A stretch of 43,674 nt of DNA from Bacteroidales bacterium (GCA_022777585.1 JALFFZ010000009.1:1-43674); one strand, 5' to 3'; shown: positions 25,825 through 34,715, numbered from the stretch's first letter. The notes: generated by a model from the sequence alone, not told the origin. Numbers and translations: made by a program.

Positions 25825-26244
25825 TTATCTGGTCACTGGCTCACGTGACATTGCAGCCTCCAGAACGCGGGCGAGCTGGTCAGGGCAGGAGGTACCGCGT
25901 CCGGCACAGTCAATCCCCTTGAGACGCCTTATGGCCTCGTCCACCTTCATCCCCTTGATCAAAGCACCGATGCCCTTGGCATTGCCGTTGCAGCCACGGG
26001 TATAGACCACGCTGTCGACCACATCATCTATAAGATGTATGTCAATCCGGACCGAGCATACAATTGCACTCGGGGCAGCAGTAATATAGCGGATTCCATC
26101 AATGACCTCATCCCTTACAATGTTGAAATCATCCCCAACCATTTTCTTTTCTGTTTTAACACCCTCGTCATCAGGCGGACAAGCCGTTGGGACGGCAGCC
26201 AGCATCATCATTGCGCCGATGAACGACATTATTGTTGTTACCAT
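25825..26244 (-). CDS. TSCPD-domain protein with signal-like N-terminus
   Basis: Function unknown. The C-terminal 90 residues (about 50-139) match the small TSCPD-domain family: a Cys before a beta hairpin (SAIVCSVRIDIHL), TRGCNGNAKGIGALIKGM, then IDCAGRGTSCPDQLARVLE. Conserved Cys residues suggest metal binding. Family members are usually about 80-90 residues, so the first 45 are extra and begin with a hydrophobic stretch (IMSFIGAMMMLAAVPTAC) resembling a signal peptide. An internal ATG at 26142 (MVGDDFNIVRDE) would give a cytosolic protein nearer the family length. A 7-of-8 match to the -7 box (26271-26278) upstream favours the longer start. Confidence 0.75.
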   Translation of the reverse strand: MVTTIMSFIGAMMMLAAVPTACPPDDEGVKTEKKMVGDDFNIVRDEVIDGIRYITAAPSAIVCSVRIDIHLIDDVVDSVVYTRGCNGNAKGIGALIKGMKVDEAIRRLKGIDCAGRGTSCPDQLARVLEAAMSREPVTR

Positions 26245-26285
26245 ATATATTTAGTCATCATAAACAGCTGCTAATTTAGTCATTC

Positions 26286-26322
26286 CGGGTCAATTATTCA
26301 ATACCCGCACATCAATGTGGGT
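26286..26322. promoter_or_regulatory. Inverted repeats upstream of glpABC
   Basis: CGGGT (26286-26290) pairs with ACCCG (26303-26307), and ACCCGCACAT (26303-26312) pairs with ATGTGGGT (26315-26322) around one bulged G. The two pairings compete for the same bases. They lie about 75 bases upstream of the glpA -7 box and could be an operator or the end of a transcript. Confidence 0.3.
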
Positions 26323-26394
26323 CAAAGAGTAAAATATTGCTGAAATATATTTCGATTAGCCTCCTTTTTTCTTTTCGTTTTGAAAACAAAATTT

Positions 26395-26402
26395 TATATT
26401 TG
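26395..26402 (+). promoter_or_regulatory. glpABC promoter -7 box
   Basis: TATATTTG, a perfect TAnnTTTG match, 47 bases upstream of the glpA ATG. The -33 is poor (TTTC 18 bases upstream), which suits a promoter that needs an activator. Confidence 0.6.
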
Positions 26403-26449
26403 CATTATGAATCGAAAGGATTTATGCGTTTTGATATATTTAACCCAAT

Positions 26450-28066
26450 ATGGCACAATACAAGGAAAATGAATTTGATGTAATAGTCATCGGCGGCGGC
26501 ATTACAGGAGCCGGAACTGCCAGAGACTGTTCATTGAGGGGGCTGAGGACGCTTCTTATCGAGAGAAACGACATTGCGGACGGAGCTACCGGAAGGAATC
26601 ACGGACTTTTGCACAGCGGGGCGAGATATGCCGTCACTGATCAGGAGTCCGCCACCGAGTGCATCCAGGAGAATATGATTCTGAAAAGAGTCGCAAATCA
26701 TTGTGTGGATGATACTTCCGGATTCTTTATCACCTTGCCGGAGGATGACCTTGCCTATCAGGCGAAATTCGTCGAGGCCTGTACCAAGGCTGGCATAAAG
26801 GCTGAGGTCATTGACCCGAAGGAAGCTGTCAGGCTTGAGCCGTCAGTCAATCCGGACATCATCGGGGCGGTCAGGGTTCCGGATGGTTCCGTGGATCCTT
26901 TCAGGCTTTGCTCATCCAATGTCGTGGATGCAAAGCTTCACGGTGCAAAAGTCCTTGTATATACTGAGGTTACGGGTTTCATTTTCGAAGGGACCAATAT
27001 TGTCGGAGTGAAAGTACACGACAAAAAGTCTGGTGAGGATGCCGAATACAGGGCGCCTATTACCGTCAATGCCGGAGGAATCTGGGGACATCATATCGCT
27101 GAATTGGCCGGTGCCCAGATCGGTATGTTTCCTGCGAAGGGAGCCCTCCTGATTTTTGCGCACAGGGTCAACGGTATTGTCCTGAACCGTTGCCGCAAGC
27201 CTGCCAATGCTGACATACTTGTGCCGGGAGATACTGTCTGCGTAATTGGAACCACCTCTACTAAAGTGCCTTTTGAGGAATGTGACAATATGAGGGTGAC
27301 TCCGGATGAAGTCCAGCTCCTCATCTCTGAAGGAGAAAAACTCGCACCTTGTCTCGGTGAGACGAGAATACTAAGGGCATATGCAGGAGTAAGGCCGCTT
27401 GTATCTGCCGACAATGACCCGAGCGGAAGAAGCATAAGCAGAGGCATTGTCCTCTTTGACCACGAGAAGCGCGACGGAATAGGGGGATTCATTACAATTA
27501 CAGGAGGTAAGTTGATGACTTACAGACTTATGGCAGAGATGGCAACTGACCTCGTCTGCGAGAAGCTTCATTCCGCCTCAAAATGCGAAACCCGCACTAC
27601 CCCGCTTCCTGGTTCCGGACATGGCGATGTCAGAGAGGTTTCGAAGAAAATATGGGCCAATCCTACCACTGCGCAGAAAGCGACAGCGGGCAGGGTCGGG
27701 AGCCTTGCTTCAGGTATAAAACTCAAATCCATTGAGGAACAGAGCCTTGTATGCGAATGCGAGGAGGTCCCGGAAAGCGAAGTCGATAATGCAATCAAGA
27801 ACCTCGACGTGCACAATCTCGTTGACCTCAGGAGGAGGACAAGGGTCGGCATGGGTACCTGTCAGGGTGAACTTTGCGCCTGCAGGGCTGCAGGACTTCT
27901 TGGAAAGGCTCAAGGCTGTGCGGAAAGGGCAAGGAAGGACCTGGTCAATTTCATGAATGAAAGATGGAAAGGTATCTTCCCTATTGCCTGGGGAGAATCG
28001 CTCAGGGAGGCAGAGTTCACCGAATGGGTATATTCTGAATGTCTCGGGCTCAGTGAGCAGGAATAA
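26450..28066 (+). CDS. glpA: Anaerobic glycerol-3-phosphate dehydrogenase subunit A
   Basis: Catalytic FAD subunit of the GlpABC complex, which oxidises glycerol-3-phosphate to dihydroxyacetone phosphate and passes electrons to quinone in anaerobic respiration. It has 538 residues. The FAD-binding VIGGGITGAGTARDCSLRG is at about 12-30 and GATGRNHGLLHSGARY at about 46-61, which fits the GlpA/GlpD family. The C-terminal quarter carries the BFD-like iron-sulfur domain, with Cys in VCECEEVPESEV and MGTCQGELCAC. That domain separates GlpA from aerobic GlpD. It is first in an operon with glpB (30-base gap) and glpC. Confidence 0.95.
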   Translation: MAQYKENEFDVIVIGGGITGAGTARDCSLRGLRTLLIERNDIADGATGRNHGLLHSGARYAVTDQESATECIQENMILKRVANHCVDDTSGFFITLPEDDLAYQAKFVEACTKAGIKAEVIDPKEAVRLEPSVNPDIIGAVRVPDGSVDPFRLCSSNVVDAKLHGAKVLVYTEVTGFIFEGTNIVGVKVHDKKSGEDAEYRAPITVNAGGIWGHHIAELAGAQIGMFPAKGALLIFAHRVNGIVLNRCRKPANADILVPGDTVCVIGTTSTKVPFEECDNMRVTPDEVQLLISEGEKLAPCLGETRILRAYAGVRPLVSADNDPSGRSISRGIVLFDHEKRDGIGGFITITGGKLMTYRLMAEMATDLVCEKLHSASKCETRTTPLPGSGHGDVREVSKKIWANPTTAQKATAGRVGSLASGIKLKSIEEQSLVCECEEVPESEVDNAIKNLDVHNLVDLRRRTRVGMGTCQGELCACRAAGLLGKAQGCAERARKDLVNFMNERWKGIFPIAWGESLREAEFTEWVYSECLGLSEQE

Positions 28067-28096
28067 CAAAGCATTGATTATCAAAAAGATAAAAAT

Positions 28097-29347
28097 ATGA
28101 AATTCGATACAGTAATAATCGGAGGCGGTCTTTCGGGCCTGATTTGCGGACTGAGGCTCCAGAGAAGTGGCAGGAAATGCGCAATTGTCTCGGCCGGGCA
28201 GAATGCCATGCATTTCTTCTCCGGCGGATTCGGTCTCCTCTCAAGAATGCCTGACGGCAGTGCTGTTGACTCCCCTATTGAGGCTATTGAAGGGCTTCCT
28301 GCTGAACATCCGTACAGAAAAATAGGTAAGGACAATGTCTCTTCATACGCCAGTGAGGTCGTTCCAATGTTCGAGTCCTGTGGAATCAAGCTGAGAGGCA
28401 ATGCAGTGAAGAATGGCTGGATGATTTCCGCATCCGGCCTGCCGAAGAGAACTTGGCTTACGGTTTACGACGTTGACATTTACGAGACGAAAGACTTCAG
28501 ACCAGGCGACAATATTCTGCTTGTGAACATTGAGGGATTCCTGGATTTCAATACCTCATTCATTGCGGAAGCATTGGAGAAGAAGGGAGCGAAATGCAGA
28601 ATCGCTGCTGTTTCAACTGATGACATCAGGGCTTTGAGAAAAAATCCGAGCGAGATGCGCTCCTCCAACATTGCCAAGATGATGAGTCGTAAGGATGCAC
28701 GCGAAAGATTCGTGGCAGAAGTGAATAAGATTAGCCATGATACTGATACTGTGATACTTCCTGCAGTTTTCGGGCTCAAGGGAAGTGAAGAGGTGGAGGA
28801 CATTCGCAAGAGCGTGGATGGAAACGTTGTCTTTGTCGGGACTCTGCCGCCATCAGTACCGGGAGTTCGCACCCAGATGAAGCTCAAGAACGCATTCGAA
28901 GAGGCAGGGGGCGTATTCCTGATGGGTGACAAGGTCAATGGAATCGAGGTGAAAGATGGAAAGGTTGTTTCCGTAAGCACGGCAAACCTTGAGGAAATCA
29001 GGCTTGAGGCCGACAGTTTCGTCCTTGCCTCAGGCAGTTATTTCGGACACGGTCTCGTAGCAGACAGGGAAAAGGTCAGCGAAACAGTATTCGGACTGGA
29101 CGTTGAATGTAACGGGGACAGGAACAACTGGTACAATCCCGACTTCTTCAAATCCCAGGCTTACCTCTCATTCGGTGCGGCAACAGACAATGAACTTAAG
29201 GGTATTAAGAATGGAGAAGTAATTGAAAATCTGTATGTTGCAGGTTCTGTTCTGGGAGGTTGCAATCCACTTTATGAGGGTAGCGGAGCCGGAATCGCAA
29301 TAATGACTGCAATGTACATTTCGGACAAGATTTCAAGCAGAAAGTAG
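28097..29347 (+). CDS. glpB: Anaerobic glycerol-3-phosphate dehydrogenase subunit B
   Basis: The second flavoprotein subunit of GlpABC, probably carrying FMN or FAD between GlpA and GlpC. It has 416 residues. A dinucleotide-binding fold opens the protein (VIIGGGLSGLICGLRLQRSG, about 5-24), followed by the family-typical FFSGGFGLL. A C-terminal nucleotide-binding motif is in VIENLYVAGSVLGG, then GSGAGIAIMTAMYI. It lies between glpA and glpC in the same direction, 30 and 21 bases away, which supports the assignment despite the generic fold. Confidence 0.93.
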   Translation: MKFDTVIIGGGLSGLICGLRLQRSGRKCAIVSAGQNAMHFFSGGFGLLSRMPDGSAVDSPIEAIEGLPAEHPYRKIGKDNVSSYASEVVPMFESCGIKLRGNAVKNGWMISASGLPKRTWLTVYDVDIYETKDFRPGDNILLVNIEGFLDFNTSFIAEALEKKGAKCRIAAVSTDDIRALRKNPSEMRSSNIAKMMSRKDARERFVAEVNKISHDTDTVILPAVFGLKGSEEVEDIRKSVDGNVVFVGTLPPSVPGVRTQMKLKNAFEEAGGVFLMGDKVNGIEVKDGKVVSVSTANLEEIRLEADSFVLASGSYFGHGLVADREKVSETVFGLDVECNGDRNNWYNPDFFKSQAYLSFGAATDNELKGIKNGEVIENLYVAGSVLGGCNPLYEGSGAGIAIMTAMYISDKISSRK

Positions 29348-29368
29348 TTTCGTTCAGACAATTATAAA

Positions 29369-30604
29369 ATGAAAACAGAAAATATCGATAATTTCGAACA
29401 GTGTATCAAGTGCACAATCTGTACGGTTTACTGCCCTGTAGTGCCGGTAAATCCGGCATATCCAGGACCAAAGCAGGCCGGACCGGACGGTGAGAGGCTG
29501 AGAATCAAGAACAATTATTTCTTTGACGAGGCTCTTAAATATTGTCTGAACTGCAAGCGTTGCGATGTTGCATGCCCTTCAGGAGTACGTATTTCCGACA
29601 TGATTCAGGAGGCAAGAATCAATTTCAGCAAGAAGAAGCCGAAACTACGCGACATGATGCTCGCAAGTACTGATTTTATGGGTACGATGGCAACTCCATT
29701 CGCCCCTGTCGTAAATGCTGTCCTTCCGCTCAAGCCGGTAAAGGCTGTATTGGATGGTGTTATGGGCATTGACCACCGCAGGCAGTTCCCTAAATACACT
29801 GGCACAAAGTTCGAAACCTGGTTCAAGAAGGAGGCAGCGGACAGGCAGGCTGGATTCAAGAGGCACATCGCATATTTCCACGGCTGCTATGTGAACTACA
29901 ACTATCCTCAGCTTGGTAAGGACTTCGTCAAGGTAATGAATGCCCTCGGTTACGGCGTGAATCTGATTGACAAGGAGAAATGCTGCGGTGTGGCAATGAT
30001 TGTAAACGGAATGGCTGATTCCGCGAAGAAGAATGCAAGGCACAATGTCAATGCCCTCAGCAAGGCTATCCCCGGCAATGAGAAGATTCTTACCTCTTCA
30101 TCAACCTGCGTCCTTACGATGAGGGATGAGTATCCTGAACTACTGAAAGTGGACAATTCTGCTGTCAGGGACAGTCTCGCCCTCGGCACGAAATTCATTT
30201 TCAGCCTCATTGACAGCGGCAAGGTAAAGTTGGCTTTCAAGAAGGACTACAAAGCGCGCATCGCCTACCACACTCCTTGCCATCTTGAGAAACTCGGCTG
30301 GGGAGTATTCTCGACATCTGTCCTGAAAATGATTCCTGGAGTTGAATTTACTCTTCTTGACAGCAATTGCTGCGGAATATCAGGAACTTACGGATTCAAG
30401 AAAGAGAATTATGATGCCTCCCAGGCTATTGGCGCTCCATTGTTCGAGCAAATCAGTAGAATCAATCCAGACTTTGTCGCCTGCGACTGCGAAACCTGCA
30501 AATGGCAGATCGAAATGTCCACCGGATACACGGTCAAGAATCCGATCAGCATACTTGCCGAGGCTCTTGACCTCGAAGAAACGGCTAAACTGAACAACCA
30601 ATAA
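29369..30604 (+). CDS. glpC: Anaerobic glycerol-3-phosphate dehydrogenase subunit C
   Basis: Iron-sulfur subunit that anchors GlpAB at the membrane and passes electrons to menaquinone. It has 411 residues. Two 4Fe-4S ferredoxin clusters are in CIKCTICTVYCP (about 12-23) and CLNCKRCDVACPSG (about 60-73). Two CCG (Cys-Cys-Gly) domains follow, with CCGVAMI at about 206 and CCGISGTYG at about 334, and the final CDCETCKWQIEM. No long transmembrane helix is evident, as in other GlpC proteins. A hairpin terminator follows 10 bases after the stop. glpF and glpK are not in this window. Confidence 0.95.
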   Translation: MKTENIDNFEQCIKCTICTVYCPVVPVNPAYPGPKQAGPDGERLRIKNNYFFDEALKYCLNCKRCDVACPSGVRISDMIQEARINFSKKKPKLRDMMLASTDFMGTMATPFAPVVNAVLPLKPVKAVLDGVMGIDHRRQFPKYTGTKFETWFKKEAADRQAGFKRHIAYFHGCYVNYNYPQLGKDFVKVMNALGYGVNLIDKEKCCGVAMIVNGMADSAKKNARHNVNALSKAIPGNEKILTSSSTCVLTMRDEYPELLKVDNSAVRDSLALGTKFIFSLIDSGKVKLAFKKDYKARIAYHTPCHLEKLGWGVFSTSVLKMIPGVEFTLLDSNCCGISGTYGFKKENYDASQAIGAPLFEQISRINPDFVACDCETCKWQIEMSTGYTVKNPISILAEALDLEETAKLNNQ

Positions 30605-30613
30605 TATTGCTTG

Positions 30614-30651
30614 AGCAGCCCTCGTCCGAAAAGGAACGGGGGCTGTTCTTT
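30614..30651 (+). terminator. glpABC intrinsic terminator
   Basis: CAGCCC (30616-30621) and GGGCTG (30640-30645) anchor a stem that extends inward (CAGCCCTCGTCC against GGAACGGGGGCTG, imperfect) around a GAAAA loop, followed by TTCTTT. It lies directly after the glpC stop. Confidence 0.75.
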
Positions 30652-30685
30652 ACCAAATCCACTTATAGCATTAAGGTAGTTCAGT

Positions 30686-31393
30686 CTAGATATTGGCAGA
30701 CAAGATTACATCAGAAATAAGGCGATGACCTTCTTCATTGGGATGCATACCGTCCTCACAGAGATAATCTGAATAATTCCTCTTAGACAGAAAGCAGGAA
30801 GTTATATCAATGACAGGGACGCTACATGAGGATGCAAGCCTGTACAGCTCAAGATTATACATCTCATGCCAGTTTGAAATGGGGGTTACGCTGCCGCCAA
30901 GCCAGTCAAGCACATTTCCTGCCTTTTCAGGGACGAAATCCTTGGTTATATTCCGAAAGAATTTCAATGGATCAATCGGTGGCAAGGTAAGTACGACTGG
31001 AGAACATCCTGCGACACGCACAGAATCAATCATTTCCTTGTAATAGGCGAAAAATTCTGCTGGCCACGTATCAGGAGCAAAATCGCCACACGGATTCTCG
31101 GATATAGCTTTCCAGTCGTGATTGGAGTCATTGCCTCCGAACTCGAGAAGAGCATATTGTGCGTCTTCAATTTGAACAATATGTCTCTTAATGTCACGCA
31201 AACCTCGTCTTACCGTATTGCCGAAACGTCCGAAATTGTTGATTTTGGCTCCAAGTTTCCTCTCGCAGATGGAGGTGAAGGACTTATCCGATATTACATA
31301 CCGCAGTTCGCCCGTACATTGACTATCAGTTACAATACCCTTCATGACCGAATCTCCAAATGACACAATTACCTTATTCTCAAATAGTTTCAT
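30686..31393 (-). CDS. SGNH/GDSL-family hydrolase
   Basis: A 235-residue esterase or lipase-like hydrolase with unknown substrate. Block I is VIVSFGDSVMKG (Ser nucleophile), block III ALLEFGGNDSNHDW and block V CEDGMHPNEEGHRL with the catalytic Asp and His. There is no signal peptide, so it is probably cytoplasmic. The start used is ATG 31393 (MKLFENKV). An upstream ATG at 31453 sits inside the predicted -7 box, so the longer form is unlikely. The leader contains a perfect inverted repeat ATAACAT-AA-ATGTTAT (31410-31425). It is divergent from the LytTR gene and faces the glpABC terminator. Confidence 0.88.
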   Translation of the reverse strand: MKLFENKVIVSFGDSVMKGIVTDSQCTGELRYVISDKSFTSICERKLGAKINNFGRFGNTVRRGLRDIKRHIVQIEDAQYALLEFGGNDSNHDWKAISENPCGDFAPDTWPAEFFAYYKEMIDSVRVAGCSPVVLTLPPIDPLKFFRNITKDFVPEKAGNVLDWLGGSVTPISNWHEMYNLELYRLASSCSVPVIDITSCFLSKRNYSDYLCEDGMHPNEEGHRLISDVILSANI

Positions 31394-31451
31394 ATTGTCA
31401 TACACATTAATAACATAAATGTTATAAACAATCTTCTTCAGAAGACATTGC

Positions 31452-31459
31452 AAAGGTAC
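31452..31459 (-). promoter_or_regulatory. SGNH hydrolase promoter -7 box
   Basis: TACCTTTG on the minus strand matches TAnnTTTG and lies about 59 bases upstream of the start codon. A T-rich stretch sits near -33, without TTTG. Confidence 0.55.
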
Positions 31460-31507
31460 AATAAGGTCTCAATGCCGGAAAAGAATGTCCATTTGCATGT
31501 AAGAATA

Positions 31508-31570
31508 GTGACAGAAATAGAGAATTTGTGACTAAAATAGCATATAATTGACGAATATACACTATATTTG
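31508..31570 (+). promoter_or_regulatory. LytTR-gene promoter with direct repeats
   Basis: TATATTTG (31563-31570) is a perfect -7 box. Upstream, GTGACAGAAATAG (31508-31520) and GTGACTAAAATAG (31528-31540) are direct repeats 20 bases apart, matching at 11 of 13 positions. LytTR proteins typically bind direct repeats about two helical turns apart, so this may be an autoregulatory site. A third GTGACTAAA occurs at 31591. Confidence 0.6.
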
Positions 31571-31602
31571 CGTTCGTCACACCACTAAAAGTGACTAAAG
31601 AT

Positions 31603-32409
31603 ATGGTAGAACTGAAGGAAGTGTTCAATAGATTCGCACCTCAGATTATTTATATCATTGCGGTGCCTGTATTTTTCATAGCTTTCCTGCTTGTGTACTC
31701 ACCGGGATGGTGTGTACGCTTCCTTGACTTCGGAAAGTTCGGATATTACTTCCATGTCACGATGCTGACCTGTATAGTCGCCGGAGGTTGCGGACTCGGA
31801 AGGAGCATTCTGTATGTACTGCGAAGGAAAATCACCAATACTGTGTACTACGCCTGGTGTCTTCTGGAGATGGTTGTGTCTTCATTGTTTGCAGCACTCT
31901 ACATCTGGCTGATGAGCAGGATGGAAATCGCATATTTTCCGGCAGTAGCGCAGTCATTCGCCATGATTTCCCTGACCTGTATCTATCCCTATACAGTCAT
32001 TCATATTGCCTTATTGCTGCATTATACAAAGAAAAAATCCGAATCGGCAGTAGCTCTGCAAGATGACCGTATCAGATTCTATGACAACAGGAAAAACCTC
32101 AAGTTCGCGGCAATGGTGTCTTCCGTCTTCTATTTGAGCGCTGATGAGAATTATGTGAACATCCACTATACTGATGACAACGGAAAGATGCAGGCTTTCG
32201 TTTTGCGCTCATCAATGAAAAGCATTGAGGAACTCTGCGCCTCACATTCTCTTGTAAGATGCCACCGATCCTATATTGTCAATCCTGAACATGTCCGTAT
32301 CCTTAGGAAGGACTCAAGAGGACTTCTGTTTGCTGACCTCGACACTCCGGAGCCTGTAAGTGTCCCTGTGACAAAGACTTATTATGACAGGCTCGCGGAA
32401 TTGATTTGA
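31603..32409 (+). CDS. Membrane-bound LytTR-type transcription regulator
   Basis: A 268-residue regulator combining a membrane sensor part with a LytTR DNA-binding domain and no receiver domain. The first about 150 residues hold four likely membrane helices (around IIYIIAVPVFFIAFLLVY, the YYFHVTMLTC region, SSLFAALYIWLM, and the TCIYPYTVIHIALLL region). A short linker leads to LytTR at about 165-265 (FYLSADENYVNIHYTDD, then LVRCHRSYIVNPEHV). The start is ATG 31603, after A-rich bases; a GTG at 31591 is possible. The ligand is unknown. It is divergent from the SGNH hydrolase, which is a natural target candidate, and converges on the DUF6340 gene. Confidence 0.87.
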   Translation: MVELKEVFNRFAPQIIYIIAVPVFFIAFLLVYSPGWCVRFLDFGKFGYYFHVTMLTCIVAGGCGLGRSILYVLRRKITNTVYYAWCLLEMVVSSLFAALYIWLMSRMEIAYFPAVAQSFAMISLTCIYPYTVIHIALLLHYTKKKSESAVALQDDRIRFYDNRKNLKFAAMVSSVFYLSADENYVNIHYTDDNGKMQAFVLRSSMKSIEELCASHSLVRCHRSYIVNPEHVRILRKDSRGLLFADLDTPEPVSVPVTKTYYDRLAELI

Positions 32410-32420
32410 AATGCGAGTGA

Positions 32421-33344
32421 TTATCTGCTCCTCGTCTGAATACGCTTGCGGAGTGTTTTGGACAAGGATATCGGATAGTCTTCATCCGAGCTGTTCAACC
32501 ATTTGAGGGCAAGGTCATTGTCTCCCATCAGGAAGCAGGCGGTGGCAATATTGTACTCTGCGCAGGAACGTTTCATAGGATTGTTTGTGTCAAGCAGGCT
32601 GATCCAGACCTTCATTGCCTCATTCCATTTGTAATCAGAGGCATACTGAGCCGCTGCAAGCCAGGCCTCTGGGCTCTCATAATATATGAAAGTATAGGTC
32701 TCCTCTTTCCAGACAGGAGCGAATGTCCTTGCAGAGACCTCTCCAAGGTTTTCAGCGGATGATCCGATTCTATTCCAAATCGAATCTGCCGCGGCCTGAC
32801 GGCCAAGACTAGCCTCCATATTGGCTGATAGCATGCGTGTACCTGTCCAGACACGGACAGTATCACTGCCCGAAAGCGAGTCAAAACCATACAGTTTTAT
32901 AGCAACCGGGACGGAAACTGGATAGTAAGTACCTGATGTAGATGTCTTTTGTTCTTTAATCTGAACATTTCCGAACTCCGGCGCATCGAACAGGAAGACA
33001 ATGTCGCAGCCTGTATCCACTATCAGATTGATCAATGTGTCGGCATTGGAATAGACTCCCCCTACGACCTTCGGCATCTTATAGAGATTGACAGCCTCGG
33101 CGCCATTGAAATAATTCTTCTCAATCGCTGAGGCGAAGCCGTTGGCAAGACATTCATTGAAAACGGAGTCCTTTGCCGAATCCTCATTGAGATATACCAC
33201 AGCAACACTTTTGCCGTCAATTGACATTCCGGATGAAGATGGATAACGCATCTCCACATTCATGCTGAATGCCTGCGGGTCACAGGACTGCAATGCCACA
33301 AGGGCTGAAAGGGCCGCAATGGCCGATAAAAGACTCCGTTTCAT
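32421..33344 (-). CDS. DUF6340-family lipoprotein
   Basis: An envelope lipoprotein of unknown function, 307 residues. The signal ends in ALVALQSC with Cys21 as the lipidated residue. The middle resembles DUF6340 proteins of Bacteroidota: a VAVVYLNED strand, CDIVFLFDAPEFG, then KLYGFDSLSGSDTV. The last about 90 residues (AAQYASDYKWNEAMKVWISL, then CAEYNIATACFLMGDNDLALKWL) look like two TPR-type helix pairs. It is last in the yajC-ybbR-coaE-DUF5606-rimO run, six bases after rimO. Its stop is 11 bases from the convergent LytTR stop. Confidence 0.8.
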   Translation of the reverse strand: MKRSLLSAIAALSALVALQSCDPQAFSMNVEMRYPSSSGMSIDGKSVAVVYLNEDSAKDSVFNECLANGFASAIEKNYFNGAEAVNLYKMPKVVGGVYSNADTLINLIVDTGCDIVFLFDAPEFGNVQIKEQKTSTSGTYYPVSVPVAIKLYGFDSLSGSDTVRVWTGTRMLSANMEASLGRQAAADSIWNRIGSSAENLGEVSARTFAPVWKEETYTFIYYESPEAWLAAAQYASDYKWNEAMKVWISLLDTNNPMKRSCAEYNIATACFLMGDNDLALKWLNSSDEDYPISLSKTLRKRIQTRSR

Positions 33345-33350
33345 AATCCT

Positions 33351-34703
33351 TTAATCTACAAATGTTACGAAATCGCCGACGAGATCATATTCGTCAGCCT
33401 CCGTAATCCTGACTTTGAAGAATCGGCCGACAAGATTGTCAGCGCTCTCCCCCATTGTCTCAGGTTCAAATTTCACCAATATTTCACCGTCAACCTCAGG
33501 GCTCTCGTATTCACTCCGGCAAACGATTATTCCATCATTGACGTAATCGGCAAGCACAACAACTTCCGTTCCTATACGGGACTCATTGAATCCTGAAGAA
33601 ATAAGACTCTGCTCATTCATCAGTATGTCAAGCCTTTCCTTCTTGACTTCCTCGGGTACCGAATCCGGGAAATGCTCTGCATCATAGGTGCCTTCCTCCT
33701 CGGAATATGTAAATGCTCCAAGTCTCTCAAAATGAGCAACTTTTACAAAGTCAAGCAACTCATTGAACTCTTCCTCACCTTCTCCCGGATGGCCCACTAT
33801 CATCGTTGTCCTGAGCACGATTCCCGGCACCTTTTCCCTCATTTTCCGGATGAGTTCCCTTGTCCAGCGACCGTCCACGTGCCTGTGCATCATATCCAGA
33901 ACCTTGTCAGAAACGTGCTGGAGAGGAATGTCTAGATAGCGGCAGACCTTCGGGTTGTCAGCCATCTGGTCGAGTACATCCTCCGGAAAATCAGCAGGAT
34001 AAGAGTAGTGAATACGAATCCTCCTGATTCCCTCAATTTCAGAAAGTTTCTCCAGAAGCTCGGCCAATGCACGCCTGTGATAAATATCCAGACCATAATA
34101 TGTCGTGTCCTGGGCAATGAGAATCAGTTCCTTGACTCCTGAATCGGCAAGAGAGCGGGCCTCAGCCAATATATCCTCCATTGGTACAGACTTGTGAGGT
34201 CCTCGGATGAAAGGAATTGCACAGTAGGAACATCTTCTGTCACAACCCTCCGAAATTTTGAGATATGCGTATGGCAATGCCGCATCTTTCCTGTGCCTCT
34301 CATTGGCAAGACGGGGCTTCATCCTGCAGCCAAGCGCCCTGACTACCGGAGAAAGGTCACGGGCACCATACCAGCCATCCACTTCGGGTATCATATCCGG
34401 CAATTCAGCATTGTAACGCTGTGAAAGACAGCCGAATACCAGAAGTTGACCTACTTTGCCAGCCTTTTTCAACTCAGCTGCCTCAAGAATGGCCTGGATA
34501 GACTCTTCCTTGGCATCCCCGATAAATCCACAGGTATTGACAAGGAAGTAGTCCACCGGCCTGTCATCATCCTCGGGAATGATTTCAAACCTGTCTTTGA
34601 CCTGAGCCAGAAGATGCTCGGTGTCGACAAGATTCTTTGAACAGCCGAGGGTGACAACCCTGATGGTTGAACGGCTTTTGTCAACTGATGAACAAGAATT
34701 CAT
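33351..34703 (-). CDS. rimO: Ribosomal protein S12 methylthiotransferase RimO
   Basis: A radical-SAM enzyme that adds a methylthio group to an aspartate of ribosomal protein uS12. It has 450 residues. The N-terminal MTTase domain begins VVTLGCSKNLVDTEHLL, with the other two cluster Cys in VNTCGFIGDAKEE and VFGCLSQRY. The radical-SAM cluster is CDRRCSYCAIPFIRGPHKS (CxxxCxxC). A C-terminal TRAM domain ends near VTFVD. The motif GCSKNLVDTE is typical of RimO and separates it from MiaB. It follows the DUF5606 gene by 12 bases. Confidence 0.96.
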   Translation of the reverse strand: MNSCSSVDKSRSTIRVVTLGCSKNLVDTEHLLAQVKDRFEIIPEDDDRPVDYFLVNTCGFIGDAKEESIQAILEAAELKKAGKVGQLLVFGCLSQRYNAELPDMIPEVDGWYGARDLSPVVRALGCRMKPRLANERHRKDAALPYAYLKISEGCDRRCSYCAIPFIRGPHKSVPMEDILAEARSLADSGVKELILIAQDTTYYGLDIYHRRALAELLEKLSEIEGIRRIRIHYSYPADFPEDVLDQMADNPKVCRYLDIPLQHVSDKVLDMMHRHVDGRWTRELIRKMREKVPGIVLRTTMIVGHPGEGEEEFNELLDFVKVAHFERLGAFTYSEEEGTYDAEHFPDSVPEEVKKERLDILMNEQSLISSGFNESRIGTEVVVLADYVNDGIIVCRSEYESPEVDGEILVKFEPETMGESADNLVGRFFKVRITEADEYDLVGDFVTFVD

Positions 34704-34715
34704 TTGTCAGGTCCG

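Noticed and set aside
26407-26472. A 21-codon open frame starting in the glpA leader and overlapping its start
   Set aside because: Its ATG lies at the predicted transcript start and its sequence shows no known leader-peptide feature.
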